Shown here in pieces: positions 43,913-53,460 of a DNA stretch of 53,460 bases. The stretch's first letter is position 1, and every line of letters starts with the position of its first letter. A program made the translations under genes and the position numbers. Origin of the DNA: Asterionellopsis glacialis (taxonomy: Eukaryota > Bacillariophyta > Plagiogrammaphyceae > Rhaphoneidales > Asterionellopsidaceae); NCBI GenBank assembly GCA_014885115.2, contig WKLE02002375.1:1-53460 (forward strand), in the 5' to 3' direction. The notes under the pieces are model-generated. The model was given only the letters and a program-made list of their open reading frames with translations, did no database searches and was not told where the DNA came from.

Positions 43913-46747
43913 ATGGAAAACAGCGACAATGGAGATGTACTCTCCAACGCAGCAGATCATTCACTTGTAAACGACAGTGATGATGTGTGTAGTCGACCTA
44001 AGGTGACTTCTAAAACTTCTTTGAAAAGTCGATTCTTCATTGCGGGTGCTGCTGCTGCTTACGTTGTGACTTTTGCAGCCGCTTTCTCTGCCCCCGCAAA
44101 TAGCGCATTTTCACCAAGTCATGCTGCTGCGAAGTCTTTGAGACATCCGACGTTTATGTTGAGTGCAGTGTCTAAGGCAGAGGGTGCAAAAAGGGCTACT
44201 AGGGAACCAGACGAAGATGAATGGAGTGCTCTCATTTCAGCCTTCCAGATGTACAAGGCTGCCTATGGTGATCTCAAAGTCCCCTCTCGCTTCATAGTTC
44301 CATCTATGGTACCGTGGCCAGAATCAGCTTGGGGGCTGAAGCTTGGCCAGCGGGTTGCATCAATTCGATCGACAGGAAAATACGTGCAGAACAATGAAAC
44401 TAGACGAAAAATTCTGGAGGATATGGGATTTTTGTGGAGACTTCGTGCTGCATCACCGGACAAGAATATGGAAGGAATTACCTTTGATCAAATATATTCT
44501 GCATTAGTTACCTATCGCCAGGAAATCCAGCAAGGAACTGGTACTTTGAATATTCCCTCAAACTTTGTTGTTCCTGACTGTGATCCTTGGCCTGAGTCAA
44601 CGCGTGGTTTACCTCTTGGAAAAAAACTTCCTACTGTTCGAACAAAGACATATCTCAAAGCAAACCCTGGTGCTACTGACAAATTGAAAGGACTTGGATT
44701 TGAGTTTGATGGGAAGGTCGCAGCAAATGATGCGCGATTCACCAAGGTATTCGAAGCTTTGAAACGCTACAAAGAAATCTACGGTGACTTGCTTGTTCCT
44801 CAGCCATTTGTAGTCCCTGAAAGTTCTGATGATTGGCCCGAAGAAACATGGGGCTTACGTCTCGGTGCCAGAGTAAATGCTATTCGGAGCCAGGGAACCT
44901 TTGTGAATACGAATCCTGAAAGGAGGGCTCAACTGGAGGAAATCGGCTTCGTATGGAGCCCACCGGCATCAGAAAGGGGCAGGAAGCGCGGAAGACGAAA
45001 GAAGGAAGAAAATGAAGCTCTGATGGGCCTTGCTCCTCCCGGAATATTATCTGAAGGAACTTCGACCGCAGGTGATGACGGTGCTGGAAGTCCTCAAGCT
45101 GGGGATGCAGCAGCTGGGTCATCCTTTGACGATCTTTTCGGTCCATCGTTCGGCCTTACCGGTGATCCTCTTGCGAGCCAAAAAGAGATGGGCAAAACAT
45201 CCCCAACGTGGGGTTTTGAAAATAATGGTGAGTTGGAGGCAGCTCTTGCGGCTGAGGAAGCAAAGACTCCAGCCGAAAATGAATATCCAGAGCCAAAGCT
45301 TTTGTCCGATACACTCCGTGAAGCAGCTGACCGGGCTAGGGCTTGTGGGGTCATCGAGGACAAAAGTGACCAACATAGGTTTAGTAAGGGGAAACGGGAT
45401 AAAGATATTCCATGGTTCAATGATGACTTTGGAGATGGTTTCGTATTCGAGGATGTTGTTGAAGCGTTGACTGTGTACAAATCTGTTCACCCCGATTTCT
45501 CTGCTTTAATCGAAGACCAAGAGTTTGTCATACCCACCGCTGATACTGCTTTCGCTAACGATGAAATGATGGATCCTGAGGAGCTAGGAATAGGCCTTGC
45601 CACTGCAGCTACACCTACAGATGAAGACGGTGTAGTTGAAGAAGGGGGTCGATCAGAGAGCGATAACACTCTTCAACAGGCTGAAAATTGGCCGGAACAT
45701 CTACATGGGATGGCTCTTGGTAATATTGTTCGCCGTATCCGTGACGGTAGTCTCGAAGTAAAACATTTACCCGAACGAAAGGAACAGCTTGATGCGATTG
45801 ACTTTGATTGGGGAGACCCTATGCATTTCCTTGACATTCCCTTTGAAAAGGCAATGTGTGCTATGTACGCATACTACCTAGTTCGTGGAGATATGTTTGT
45901 GTATGAGGATTTTGTGATGCCTGACGAAGATCCTTGGCCAAACGCTCTCGCTGGTTATGAAATCGGAAAAGCTGTTCGAAGAATTCGTGAGCTTCAACAC
46001 TTCATGGAGGCATACCATCCCGAAAAAGTAACGTTGCTTCGTGCAATTGACTTTGTTTGGTTCCCAACACTTGCAAAACCAATTGATCCCAACGAAGCTG
46101 ATTTATCTCCGGAAATGCTTTTGGTCAGTGCCAATGGCCATCCTGATTACAGTAAAATGATTGATATACCTATGGGCCTTCCAGACAAGATCATTGCTGA
46201 TGGGCCGTTCTTTGAAACGGACAATCCCAAATTATGGTGGCGCAAGTGGCATAGTTGGGAGCATGTCAAAGACTACTGGTATGAACAAGGCCGCCGAGAT
46301 AATGCATTTGTCCTTAGAGGGATGGGGTATCCCCAGCTTGCGGAAGAACATGAAGCAAAATATGGACCGGGGCTCTTTTCTAAGATTGATGCGTTGATGA
46401 CTGAAATGGAGGAAGACAAAGATGAAGCAACTAAAGAAACTAAATTGACATGGTTGCAACAATTGACCATGTTTCAGGAGGAATTTGATGGATGCAAGGA
46501 CATGCACCCAACAGAACGAAAGAGGATAGCTGAGTCGCTAGATACCGCTATTTTGTCTCTCACTGCTGAAAAGAGTGAGGACGTACTAGAAGGAGCTTCT
46601 TCCTCGGACGAAGAGTATTACGAAGAGGATGGAGAATATGAGTACGAAGACGAGGACGAAGATGAAGAATATGAATATGAAGAGGAGGATTATGAAGAAG
46701 AGGACGAGGAAGAAGTTGAGCTGACAGAAGAATTAGGGTTGGAGTAG
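43913..46747 (+). CDS. protein with five helicase-associated (HA) domains, plastid-type signal
   Basis: This 944-residue protein has a 40-residue N-tail, a hydrophobic signal at about 41-60 and NSAFSP (63-68), the A-F cleavage motif of complex plastids. It then contains five HA repeats: about 103-176, 190-265, 275-348, 510-655 (with an acidic insert) and 665-735. Each has the pattern of a helix, then VP..FVVP, WPE, GLxLG and ending in GFxW. HA domains usually follow DEAH helicases or stand alone in diatoms; nucleic-acid binding is suspected but not shown. No helicase motif is present. The linkers are Gly/Ser/acid-rich and the tail (about 885-940) is almost all Glu, Asp and Tyr. The ATG at 43913 is the only nearby start. 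The long N-tail before the signal is somewhat unusual. Confidence 0.85.
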   Translation: MENSDNGDVLSNAADHSLVNDSDDVCSRPKVTSKTSLKSRFFIAGAAAAYVVTFAAAFSAPANSAFSPSHAAAKSLRHPTFMLSAVSKAEGAKRATREPDEDEWSALISAFQMYKAAYGDLKVPSRFIVPSMVPWPESAWGLKLGQRVASIRSTGKYVQNNETRRKILEDMGFLWRLRAASPDKNMEGITFDQIYSALVTYRQEIQQGTGTLNIPSNFVVPDCDPWPESTRGLPLGKKLPTVRTKTYLKANPGATDKLKGLGFEFDGKVAANDARFTKVFEALKRYKEIYGDLLVPQPFVVPESSDDWPEETWGLRLGARVNAIRSQGTFVNTNPERRAQLEEIGFVWSPPASERGRKRGRRKKEENEALMGLAPPGILSEGTSTAGDDGAGSPQAGDAAAGSSFDDLFGPSFGLTGDPLASQKEMGKTSPTWGFENNGELEAALAAEEAKTPAENEYPEPKLLSDTLREAADRARACGVIEDKSDQHRFSKGKRDKDIPWFNDDFGDGFVFEDVVEALTVYKSVHPDFSALIEDQEFVIPTADTAFANDEMMDPEELGIGLATAATPTDEDGVVEEGGRSESDNTLQQAENWPEHLHGMALGNIVRRIRDGSLEVKHLPERKEQLDAIDFDWGDPMHFLDIPFEKAMCAMYAYYLVRGDMFVYEDFVMPDEDPWPNALAGYEIGKAVRRIRELQHFMEAYHPEKVTLLRAIDFVWFPTLAKPIDPNEADLSPEMLLVSANGHPDYSKMIDIPMGLPDKIIADGPFFETDNPKLWWRKWHSWEHVKDYWYEQGRRDNAFVLRGMGYPQLAEEHEAKYGPGLFSKIDALMTEMEEDKDEATKETKLTWLQQLTMFQEEFDGCKDMHPTERKRIAESLDTAILSLTAEKSEDVLEGASSSDEEYYEEDGEYEYEDEDEDEEYEYEEEDYEEEDEEEVELTEELGLE

Positions 46748-47201
46748 GAAATTTACATATTCATGTCAATCTAAGACCAAAGCCATTTTCATATAAATTA
46801 AACCAATATTACAACAGTAACCTGCAAATTTAGACACAGATTGATTTCCCTTTTTATACTTTGGATTCGACGATGGATTGGTGCGCTGGGTTAAGGATAC
46901 AGCCTAATGTCAAGGCTGTCACTATCAGATACTGAGACTATCACCAAAATGGGATTGCAGCATTGAAAAGTAAACTCGAAAGACCTTACGGTAGATAGAT
47001 GCTTTGGAGTAAAATGCGTTGGATTGATTCATTTTTATCAACAGAAAATAGACTTGATTTTACACGAATAATATCTAATGTTAGTACTGTGTATTTTCAC
47101 TTACCAAGTCTATTGAAAAGTAGTGAGACTGTCAAATACTATAGACGTTTGATAGGTGTACAGAGGATACTGCGACGACGTGGCTTCTTCTAAAAACTGT
47201 A
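46748..47201. other. convergent intergenic region
   Basis: This is 3' flank between convergent genes. A frame at 46999-47193 has no features and starts with ATG near an AT-rich run; nothing is supported. Confidence 0.5.
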
Positions 47202-48668
47202 TTAGTCTTCGAAGTCCATGATTTTCATGAAAGGATGCAATAACAATTCGTCGCAGGTGGGACGTTCTGCAGGATTAATAATCATCATTGACTTCAGAAA
47301 ACTCAAGGCCTGCCTTTGAGCACTTTTCGAACCCATGCCATTTGGAAGTTTCGCCTTCTCGCAACGGACTACCTTTCCATGGGCGTCACTTTTGAAAAGT
47401 GGTAATTGAATAGTTTTTTTACCATCCATCATATCTCTTTTCTTCACACCTACTAAAGAAGCAAGATTAACCACATCACCCTCCTTATCACTTATAGGGA
47501 TATTTGTATCTCCTCCAAATGATAGTACTAATGTCTTTAGGTAATCTTTCCATTCAGGGTATTTCTCACGTTTTTTATGAGTTTTGGGATTCATCCAAGT
47601 ACACTCCGAACCACGAAACAATAAATATGCGAACATAATACCTGAGGCCCATACATCAAAAGCTGAAATAGATGTTTGCTGAATCATTTTGCCGTCTACA
47701 TGTTCTATCATTGCTTCCGGTGGGGTTTGATAAAAATTGGCTTCAGGTTCATAAATATCTTCACCAAGTGCCTTACCAGCATTCCAGTCAATAATGATAG
47801 CCGTATCATCCTCGGTGTCCACACGAATATTGGAATTACTAATATCAAGCATGTTCAAACCTAAACTATGTGCATATGACAAAGTTTCTAAGAGACTTCG
47901 CATGAATGATTGCAAACGAGGGAGTGAATCAAGAACATCAATTTGTTCAAGATCGTAGTATGGAACAATCAATGCTGTAATTTGTCTCGATTCTCGTAAT
48001 TGGGTTACACGGCCTTTTTCCCAAGAGCTTGGGATTTTCTTCTGGGGCTTCAACCCTTTATAAAATGGATTATCTACTAGTGCCTTTCCATATGCCATGG
48101 GCATTATCTTTAGCTGTCTGGCTTTCCTCTCATCTGACCAAAATTTGTCCAAGGCATTGATTTCAATTACTGATTCCTCATGAAGACTCGTAGTCCACTT
48201 CATAATGTAGTCGTTGTCATCGTCAAATTGTTCATACCACCAATCGGGAAGAACTACTTTACAAACGTGATTGACGCTTCCTTTCTTATAAAAACGGCCC
48301 ACCATAATATCTTCAAGGGTAAATTTTCTATTCTTATTCGATGCTTCAACATAATCATTGTCTTCATTCTCGTCATCATCATTTTTAAAACAACCTCCCA
48401 AAAAATGATTTTTTTCTACATCTATTCCTTTTCCTTTCTCGAGTTTAATATCTTTGTGTCTCTTTTTTTCTAACTTTTCCTTGATTTTGTTTGACTGTAT
48501 CCTCGATGACGAGTGGGGGTGAGTCGTCATACTTTCCTCATAGTTAATCGTAGTATCTTGTTGATATTTATAAGAAAATGGTATTAACAATGTCACCACG
48601 ATTGCAGCAGTGATCCAATTGTTTGGATTTAGATATCTTTTCGTCGTCACTGTTTTTCTTTTCTTCAT
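47202..48668 (-). CDS. membrane-anchored protein kinase-like protein
   Basis: This 488-residue protein has a basic start, one membrane segment at about residues 17-33 (NWITAAIVVTLLIPFSYKY), a charged linker and a kinase-like domain. A lysine in YIMKWTT is the candidate ATP-binding Lys. The catalytic loop reads NMLDISNSNIRV, keeping the Asp and Asn but not the Lys, and the DFG position is DWN (D294), so the metal-binding Asp is kept. An APE-like PPEAM and FDVWASG follow. It is the paralogue of the gene at 10988-12637 and lies on the opposite strand about 35 kb away. Closest standard group by appearance is casein kinase 2, but the N-lobe is divergent. Activity is possible but needs a test. Start ATG is the first in frame. 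Confidence 0.8.
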   Translation of the reverse strand: MKKRKTVTTKRYLNPNNWITAAIVVTLLIPFSYKYQQDTTINYEESMTTHPHSSSRIQSNKIKEKLEKKRHKDIKLEKGKGIDVEKNHFLGGCFKNDDDENEDNDYVEASNKNRKFTLEDIMVGRFYKKGSVNHVCKVVLPDWWYEQFDDDNDYIMKWTTSLHEESVIEINALDKFWSDERKARQLKIMPMAYGKALVDNPFYKGLKPQKKIPSSWEKGRVTQLRESRQITALIVPYYDLEQIDVLDSLPRLQSFMRSLLETLSYAHSLGLNMLDISNSNIRVDTEDDTAIIIDWNAGKALGEDIYEPEANFYQTPPEAMIEHVDGKMIQQTSISAFDVWASGIMFAYLLFRGSECTWMNPKTHKKREKYPEWKDYLKTLVLSFGGDTNIPISDKEGDVVNLASLVGVKKRDMMDGKKTIQLPLFKSDAHGKVVRCEKAKLPNGMGSKSAQRQALSFLKSMMIINPAERPTCDELLLHPFMKIMDFED

Positions 48669-49464
48669 TGGTAATGATGTTATTGTTGTTCAGATAATTT
48701 TTTAAAAAAGGATTTAAAGAATAGGCGCGATCTTGAGTGTTCTAGTTTTTCCATTAAGATTTTTACGGTGATGCAACATTCCTTGCTCACCTCTTTCATC
48801 GAAATCACTTTAGAGTTACTCTGCTCGTCTATTTTTTCAACGAACGTCTGTTACTTGGATTTGTAGTCAGGAAATCTGCCAGCCGTATTTGTTTTGCAAA
48901 CAACGGTACTCACTAAAGGGTCCAGAATATTTCATTTATTAAAGAATAATTGTTCGAGCCGGCCTAGGCAAAAATTCGGGCTGTTCAAGTTAGTATATAC
49001 GGTTACAAAATTTATGAATAATTTCAAAGTCCGGAACTTCTTCTGTAATTTTTTCCCTTTGGGAAAACTGTATTGGTGCATGTTGCAGGCTAAGAGCTTT
49101 TTTTAGTTTTTTTTTGTCACTCGCGATTTATCGCACGGAAAAATCCGGATTTTCACAAAAAAACATTGATTTGAAAAAAATCGTCTCCCGTAGAGTGCTA
49201 TTAGAAAGAGTACTACGATCGTTTCGGGACTTTTTTGCTTTCGCCGCGCCAGAGTGGGTCAAGAGAGATGCATTTTTCGGGCGGAAAAAAAATCCTACTC
49301 ATTTAGCTACGTGACTCGAGTACGAACCTTTTTCGATTTTCGAACATTTTGAGCAGCCAGCGAGATATTATTTAAAAGACTAAATGGGACCATGGCGAAC
49401 GGTGTGGCAAATGCGCGCCCGCTTACATCCCATTTTTTCAAAAGGCCCGGATGTTCGCCAAAAC

Positions 49465-49492
49465 TTGAACTGGCGATTTGAACTGGCGATTT
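49465..49492 (+). repeat. 13-bp tandem repeat, two copies
   Basis: The unit TGAACTGGCGATT is present twice in direct succession (periodicity 13) within the spacer left of the Helitron. Confidence 0.85.
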
Positions 49493-49570
49493 GATCTTCG
49501 CCAACTTTTGGCAAATTTTGCTCATTACTAGTCGCTGGTAGAATCTACACAAAGACATACCAAAATGGCG

Positions 49571-49590
49571 CTGGTAGAATCCTACCAGCA
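49571..49590. repeat. 8-bp perfect hairpin with 4-base loop
   Basis: GCTGGTAG and CTACCAGC pair perfectly around an AATC loop. A related CGCTGGTAGAATC lies about 38 bases upstream without the second arm. It resembles a small stem but no CTRR end follows, so it is not called a Helitron terminus. Confidence 0.7.
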
Positions 49591-50351
49591 CCATCTCGTA
49601 TGTACAAAAAACGGCATGTTTCTCCCTGCGACAGAATCGGAAAAGAAGATTCCATGATCGCGCCGCCATCACAACCAAACTATCTATTTCCAGGTAAATA
49701 CTGCTAGATTAGGTACCGCCGCTGCATATATCTGCGTAACTCTTTGGTACTGTACTAGAAGAAAAAATTATCGACGAGAACGACATCGACAACGATCATC
49801 CTCACAAATGAACAAGAACAAGATGACATCCACATACACCATGTCCTTATCTAACACACACACCTCTTTCAAAATCACCAACAAATCAAGTAGGACCTTT
49901 GCCACCTGTCAGACAGTAGGTACCTGTTCTCTGTCAGATGGAATCGCACTTTTCCAAAATGGAGAAGAAGTTGGGCGCACATTTGAATTGTCGCGAATCA
50001 TCCCAGACATCAGTCATCAAAACCAAATATGCAATCTCATCAAATGCCCACCCAAGTGCCAAAAAATGCTGCCACCCAAATATTACTTTACAAATCATGG
50101 AGCAAGGGGGCGCGCACCATTTGAGTTTTCGCAAATTTGCCCGGACACCCAAACCAGTGTTTTTTTAATCAATGTTTTTTGGTCTGTCACTTGTTCTAAC
50201 TTTCACCCCTGATTCAGTATTGGTTTGACCACCTGTGCATGCCAATACTGTGAGATACCAAAAACCAACACAACAGAAACAACAATGCCAGCAGATAACA
50301 TTGCATGAGGCCATGGACAATAGAGCAACAATAAGTAAATGAACAGCTAGA

Positions 50352-52460
50352 ATGGATTGGCCAGAAATTTCTTATGTTGCAGTCAATGAATATGACAATG
50401 AAGAGCTGTTTTTTGTAAAGCATTTCCATGTCTGCTTCCTGGCAGGTTTGGTGATATTAATGATGAAAGAAAAAATGATGTTGTGGTATAAAGATAGAAG
50501 ATTTGCTTGTGAAAAAATGTTTTCATTTTATGCACTCAATTATTGTACAAGGCACAGAAACCAGACACAAGGAGGTTGGTTTGTAAAAAATTTCTACAAG
50601 AATGCTCAAAAAACATTAGAAGAGTTAAAAAAAGATATCTCTGATGGCAACAACTTCTATGCTGATAAGCTAACTTATTTCAGTCACAATGTCAAGGGAT
50701 CAAATGGTTATTGGAGAGCAAAGAGTGCAGACTTGAACTCGTGCATCAAGCATCATGCAGAAATGGACAATGGTGCTCTCATGTTTTTTATGACATTATC
50801 TTGTGCAGAATACCACTGGAAAGATATTTTAAGATTGCTTAATGAAAGGATGAGATAATCAAATACCAGTCATGTGGACATCAATGAGGGGGGTCCTAGA
50901 ATACCCAAGTTATTGGATGAATACTCAATTGTTGTTGAGTGTTGAGGAATACTGTCAGAAAAGAGCAGCATTGTTCTTAGATGCTGCTAGTAAAGATATA
51001 TTTGGTATAAGTAGTTATTGGGTACAATATGAATTTGCTCCATCCAGAGGACAAGTACATACCCACTTGCTTGCAATCAGCAGTGATAAACAAGAATGCA
51101 CTGAAATGCATAAACTCTCTGGAGACTGCCAAAAGTAAGCTGAGTACCTTGATGAATGGACAAAAAAGAAATACAATCTGTGCACAAGTGTCAACCCAAG
51201 CCTAATTGAAAAGATTAGTATAATATCTAGATCAAATAATCCATGTATGAAATATTACATTAACATAAATCAAGAGGACATGGAGGTTTATCAAATGAGC
51301 TTATGTTGTTTTGTCAAGATCATAAATGCAGTTATTATTGTTTAAGACAATCAAAAGAGAGGTGAGCTACTGGTTAAAGACAGCAATGATCCAATTTATT
51401 GGAATATAATATCATCACAAGTGTGTTGAGTTTATACTGGAATAATTACAAAAAATCATCAAAGATTTGAACCAAACTGATCAAACCAAACTAAAACTAT
51501 TTTGCTTGTTTATCTACTAGGGGAGAAGGTAGAAAATGCAAAAATGGAGCAGGCATAGAGCAGACACCTGATGCATGCAATACCCCAATATTTCCATTGA
51601 ACATCAAGCCTTCCTTAGTCCTTGATGATCAAAAATTCATACAATTAGATGTACCCAGGAATCACCCTACTGCAGTGCAATCATCTATTGACATGCTACA
51701 GGGGTGGCAACCATATTGTGATATACAATTTTTATTTTATGAATCTGACCCTGACAATCCTGACCCAATAGAAATAGCAAAAGTCACAGATTATGTGGTA
51801 GTATATGCTTGCAAAGGAAATGATTCACTGGCAGAGGGGGGAAAGCAAATAAGACAAATGGTTGCACAGTAAGTTATCTAAATCACTATTTCTTGCAACC
51901 CAGTGACTTGAACTTATGTTCATTAACCTACTAACTGATGTGTATGCTTGTTCATGTGCACAAGCAGGGCAAGAGAAACAACAGCAGGCAAACATGAAAT
52001 AGTTGGTTGTCACAACACCTGTTCAACAAAGCAGCAAGCAACAGAACAATATCAAAACAAGAATGCATGGTATTACTGGGTGGCCTGGATCTAGTTAAAT
52101 GCTCTGAAACAATACAAACTGTGAGCTTATCAAGATCTTACTGAGTAAAAGACAAAATTTCAACTACAGCATTGAATAAATACTACAAATGACCAGCTGA
52201 ATTAGCTAATTACTCATTACACCAATTTTTCCACTCCAAATACAATCCAACAATGGAAAGCATGTTGTGCCACATTATGTTGGGGAATCCAAAGCCAACC
52301 AACATATCTGCCTGTAGAAGGATATGCAAGATCAACCATGAAGATCTACAAACCTTGGTTTCCAACAGATCCAGAACAAGATAACATAATTCAAGCATTC
52401 ATAGCATTCATAAAAGATCCCAAAATACCAGCTCATGCAAGAGTTCCTTATGAAAGGTAA
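50352..52460 (+). pseudogene. broken Helitron Rep/HUH region
   Basis: The N-domain begins at 50352. A double frameshift lies between about 50421 and 50485, where the expected FP-L-P-G-GD block appears in another frame. A frame change follows at about 50856, an in-frame TAA at 51136, and another shift near 51320 before a CSYYCLR block. The segment at 51597-51868 (NHPTAVQSSIDMLQGW) continues across an apparent 99-bp intron (51869-51967, GTAAGT to AGCAG) into ARETTAGKHE, in frame. Open stretches continue at 52018-52143 and 52296-52457 (QPTYLPVEGYARSTMKIY). The order matches Helitron polyproteins. No functional product is expected. Confidence 0.85.
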
Positions 52461-52489
52461 AAGAAAGGCATATAATTTGAAAAACACAT

Positions 52490-53460
52490 ATAGAAACTGT
52501 AGCAGCAGATATGGTTACCACACCTGTTGAATAAACAACACTCAATGATGAAAATCTGGAAGAATTCTTGTACCCAGCAACACATGCATCAAAAGCTTCA
52601 GAATTAGATGACATAAACAGCATAGCACTAGAAAAGGGACTAGACTGTGATTGGGGGAAAAGAAGATGCAGTGTTGGTACAAAAGAAAATGAAATGTTGC
52701 AACTGAAACTTTAATACAAAATAGATCAGATTCCTGAAATATACATATTACATCAAAGCAGACCCCAGACAAAACATAAATTGTGCTCACAAATGTGATA
52801 TTTACATCCTACCAAAGCAAAATTATATCTAATAAAATTCCCATTTTTCTTGCTAATATAGAAATGTGATACTGAATTAAATGGTGATACTTGGCTGCAA
52901 GATGCTATAGATAGATATCATACAACATTGTCAGAAAACACACATTTGTCCATACCAAAGACAACTGATATTAAAGAATATAGCTTGCGGATGCTTGGTG
53001 AAGACCAGCTAGCTGTGGCTACAAAAGTCCTCCACCACATACAGCAATTGGTAGAAGTCAAAGAAAAAAGTGAAGATGGTTATATGATGGAAAATGACCA
53101 GCTATTCCTAACAGTGCAAGGAGCTGCTGGAACAGGAAAAAGTGTGATGACTAATACAATAGTCACAGTACTTTGCAAGATGTTCAATAAAATGATGTTG
53201 TAGATGTTTCAGCACCAACAGGATCAGCAGCATTTAATATCCATGGTGAAACAATACACTGAATGTTTGGAATAACTATGAATGATCCCAACAAGCAGCC
53301 TCAATCAATATCACAGCAAAAACTTGCACATTTGAAGAAAAAATTCAAGAATACTTTAGCATTGATATTTGTTGAAAGAAGCATGATATCAAATAACTAC
53401 TTGGGCAAGCTGAACATCATGCTTCACAAGCTGCACATGGAAGAAGCTCAATGCATATCC
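52490..53460 (+). pseudogene. broken Helitron Pif1-type helicase region, 5' part
   Basis: Coding-like sequence from about 52510 is interrupted by stops, then an open stretch at 52928-53203 carries Walker A GAAGTGKS (53120-53143). The frame shifts near 53200 and continues with VSAPTGSAAFNIHGETIH, a Pif1 signature, which ends at a TGA (53260-53262) where family members have Arg. Further on, FVERSMIS stands where the Walker B DExS motif is expected, with the acidic pair changed. The helicase continues beyond the window. All of this indicates an inactive copy. Confidence 0.83.

Larger units (their letters stand above)
48669..50351. other. 1.7-kb spacer with short repeats next to the Helitron
   Basis: No gene is supported. 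It holds a 13-bp tandem repeat (49465-49492), a strong hairpin (49571-49590), and two diverged units around 49970-50020 and 50105-50150 that share GGGCGC then TTTGA and TCGC. Frames at 49307-49678 (minus) and 49808-50212 (plus) lack any domain I know. The left end of the Helitron may lie here, but I could not place it. Confidence 0.5.
50352..53460 (+). mobile_element. decayed Helitron transposon, left part; runs off the window
   Basis: Helitrons move by rolling-circle replication using a protein with an HUH nuclease (Rep) and a Pif1-type helicase. This stretch carries, in the expected order, the Helitron N-domain (WPEISYVAVNEYDNEE, DRRFACEKMFSFYALN), an HUH motif (HTH at 51058-51066), the long conserved middle (SDPDNPDP, VTDYVVVYACKGN; then SKQECMVLLGGLDLVK), and the start of the helicase with Walker A GAAGTGKS. 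The frame is broken many times. Composition is AT-rich, unlike nearby genes. Neither terminus was identified: the left end is not clear and the right end lies outside. Autonomous activity is excluded for this copy. Confidence 0.88.

Noticed and set aside
48930..49000. GTTCGAGCC word suggesting a tRNA near the Helitron
   Set aside because: No cloverleaf could be folded around it.
49571..49590. Hairpin as the 3' terminus of a Helitron
   Set aside because: No CTRR sequence follows within the expected distance, and it lies on the wrong side of the Rep region for a 3' end.

Overview
The window looks like nuclear DNA of a diatom or a closely related alga with a secondary red plastid. Evidence: eukaryotic genes with short GT-AG introns (99 to 281 bp, all rejoining in frame), densely packed on both strands, and several proteins whose N-terminus is a signal peptide followed by an A-F type cleavage motif (for example AEAFAP in a glutaredoxin and NSAFSP in a helicase-associated-domain protein). 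That motif marks import into complex plastids. I cannot name the genus. I support 22 protein-coding genes and one decayed transposon; I found no convincing rRNA, tRNA or CRISPR.

Layout. 1-5.9 kb: AT-rich spacer and two unrecognised genes (1509, 4223). 5.9-16.9 kb: a RING protein, a very large TrhO-like plus O-methyltransferase fusion (7050-10106, minus), a membrane-anchored kinase-like gene, an Esa1/Tip60-type MYST acetyltransferase and a multipass membrane protein. 17.4-25.5 kb: a carbohydrate-type sulfotransferase, a small acidic protein, a second RING protein, a putative zinc-binding protein and a three-exon plastid-type protein. 26.7-36.1 kb: a four-exon class 3 lipase, a coiled-coil protein, a probable thylakoid-lumen protein, a mitochondrial-type protein and the CAF1 deadenylase. 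37-48.7 kb: eIF5B, a JmjC hydroxylase, a plastid CGFS glutaredoxin, a five-repeat HA-domain protein and a second kinase-like gene that is a paralogue of the first in opposite orientation. 48.7-53.5 kb: a repeat-bearing spacer, then a decayed Helitron that runs off the right end.

Most neighbours are unrelated housekeeping or organelle genes, as is usual in such genomes. Translation and mRNA decay are represented by eIF5B and CAF1, chromatin by the MYST enzyme, and organelle biology by at least five proteins with plastid- or mitochondrion-type N-termini.

The standout is the 1018-residue fusion. It joins a rhodanese-type tRNA wobble-uridine hydroxylase (TrhO family) to a class I O-methyltransferase of the family that includes bacterial TrmR. 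Together these would perform both steps from U34 to 5-methoxyuridine in one polypeptide, probably in the plastid. Other points of interest are a probable pseudokinase paralogue, a RING domain lacking its first zinc ligand, an intron inside the Helitron, a long palindrome in an eIF5B intron, and short palindromic words that recur in the spacers. All functional statements rest on motif reading by eye; no database search was run.
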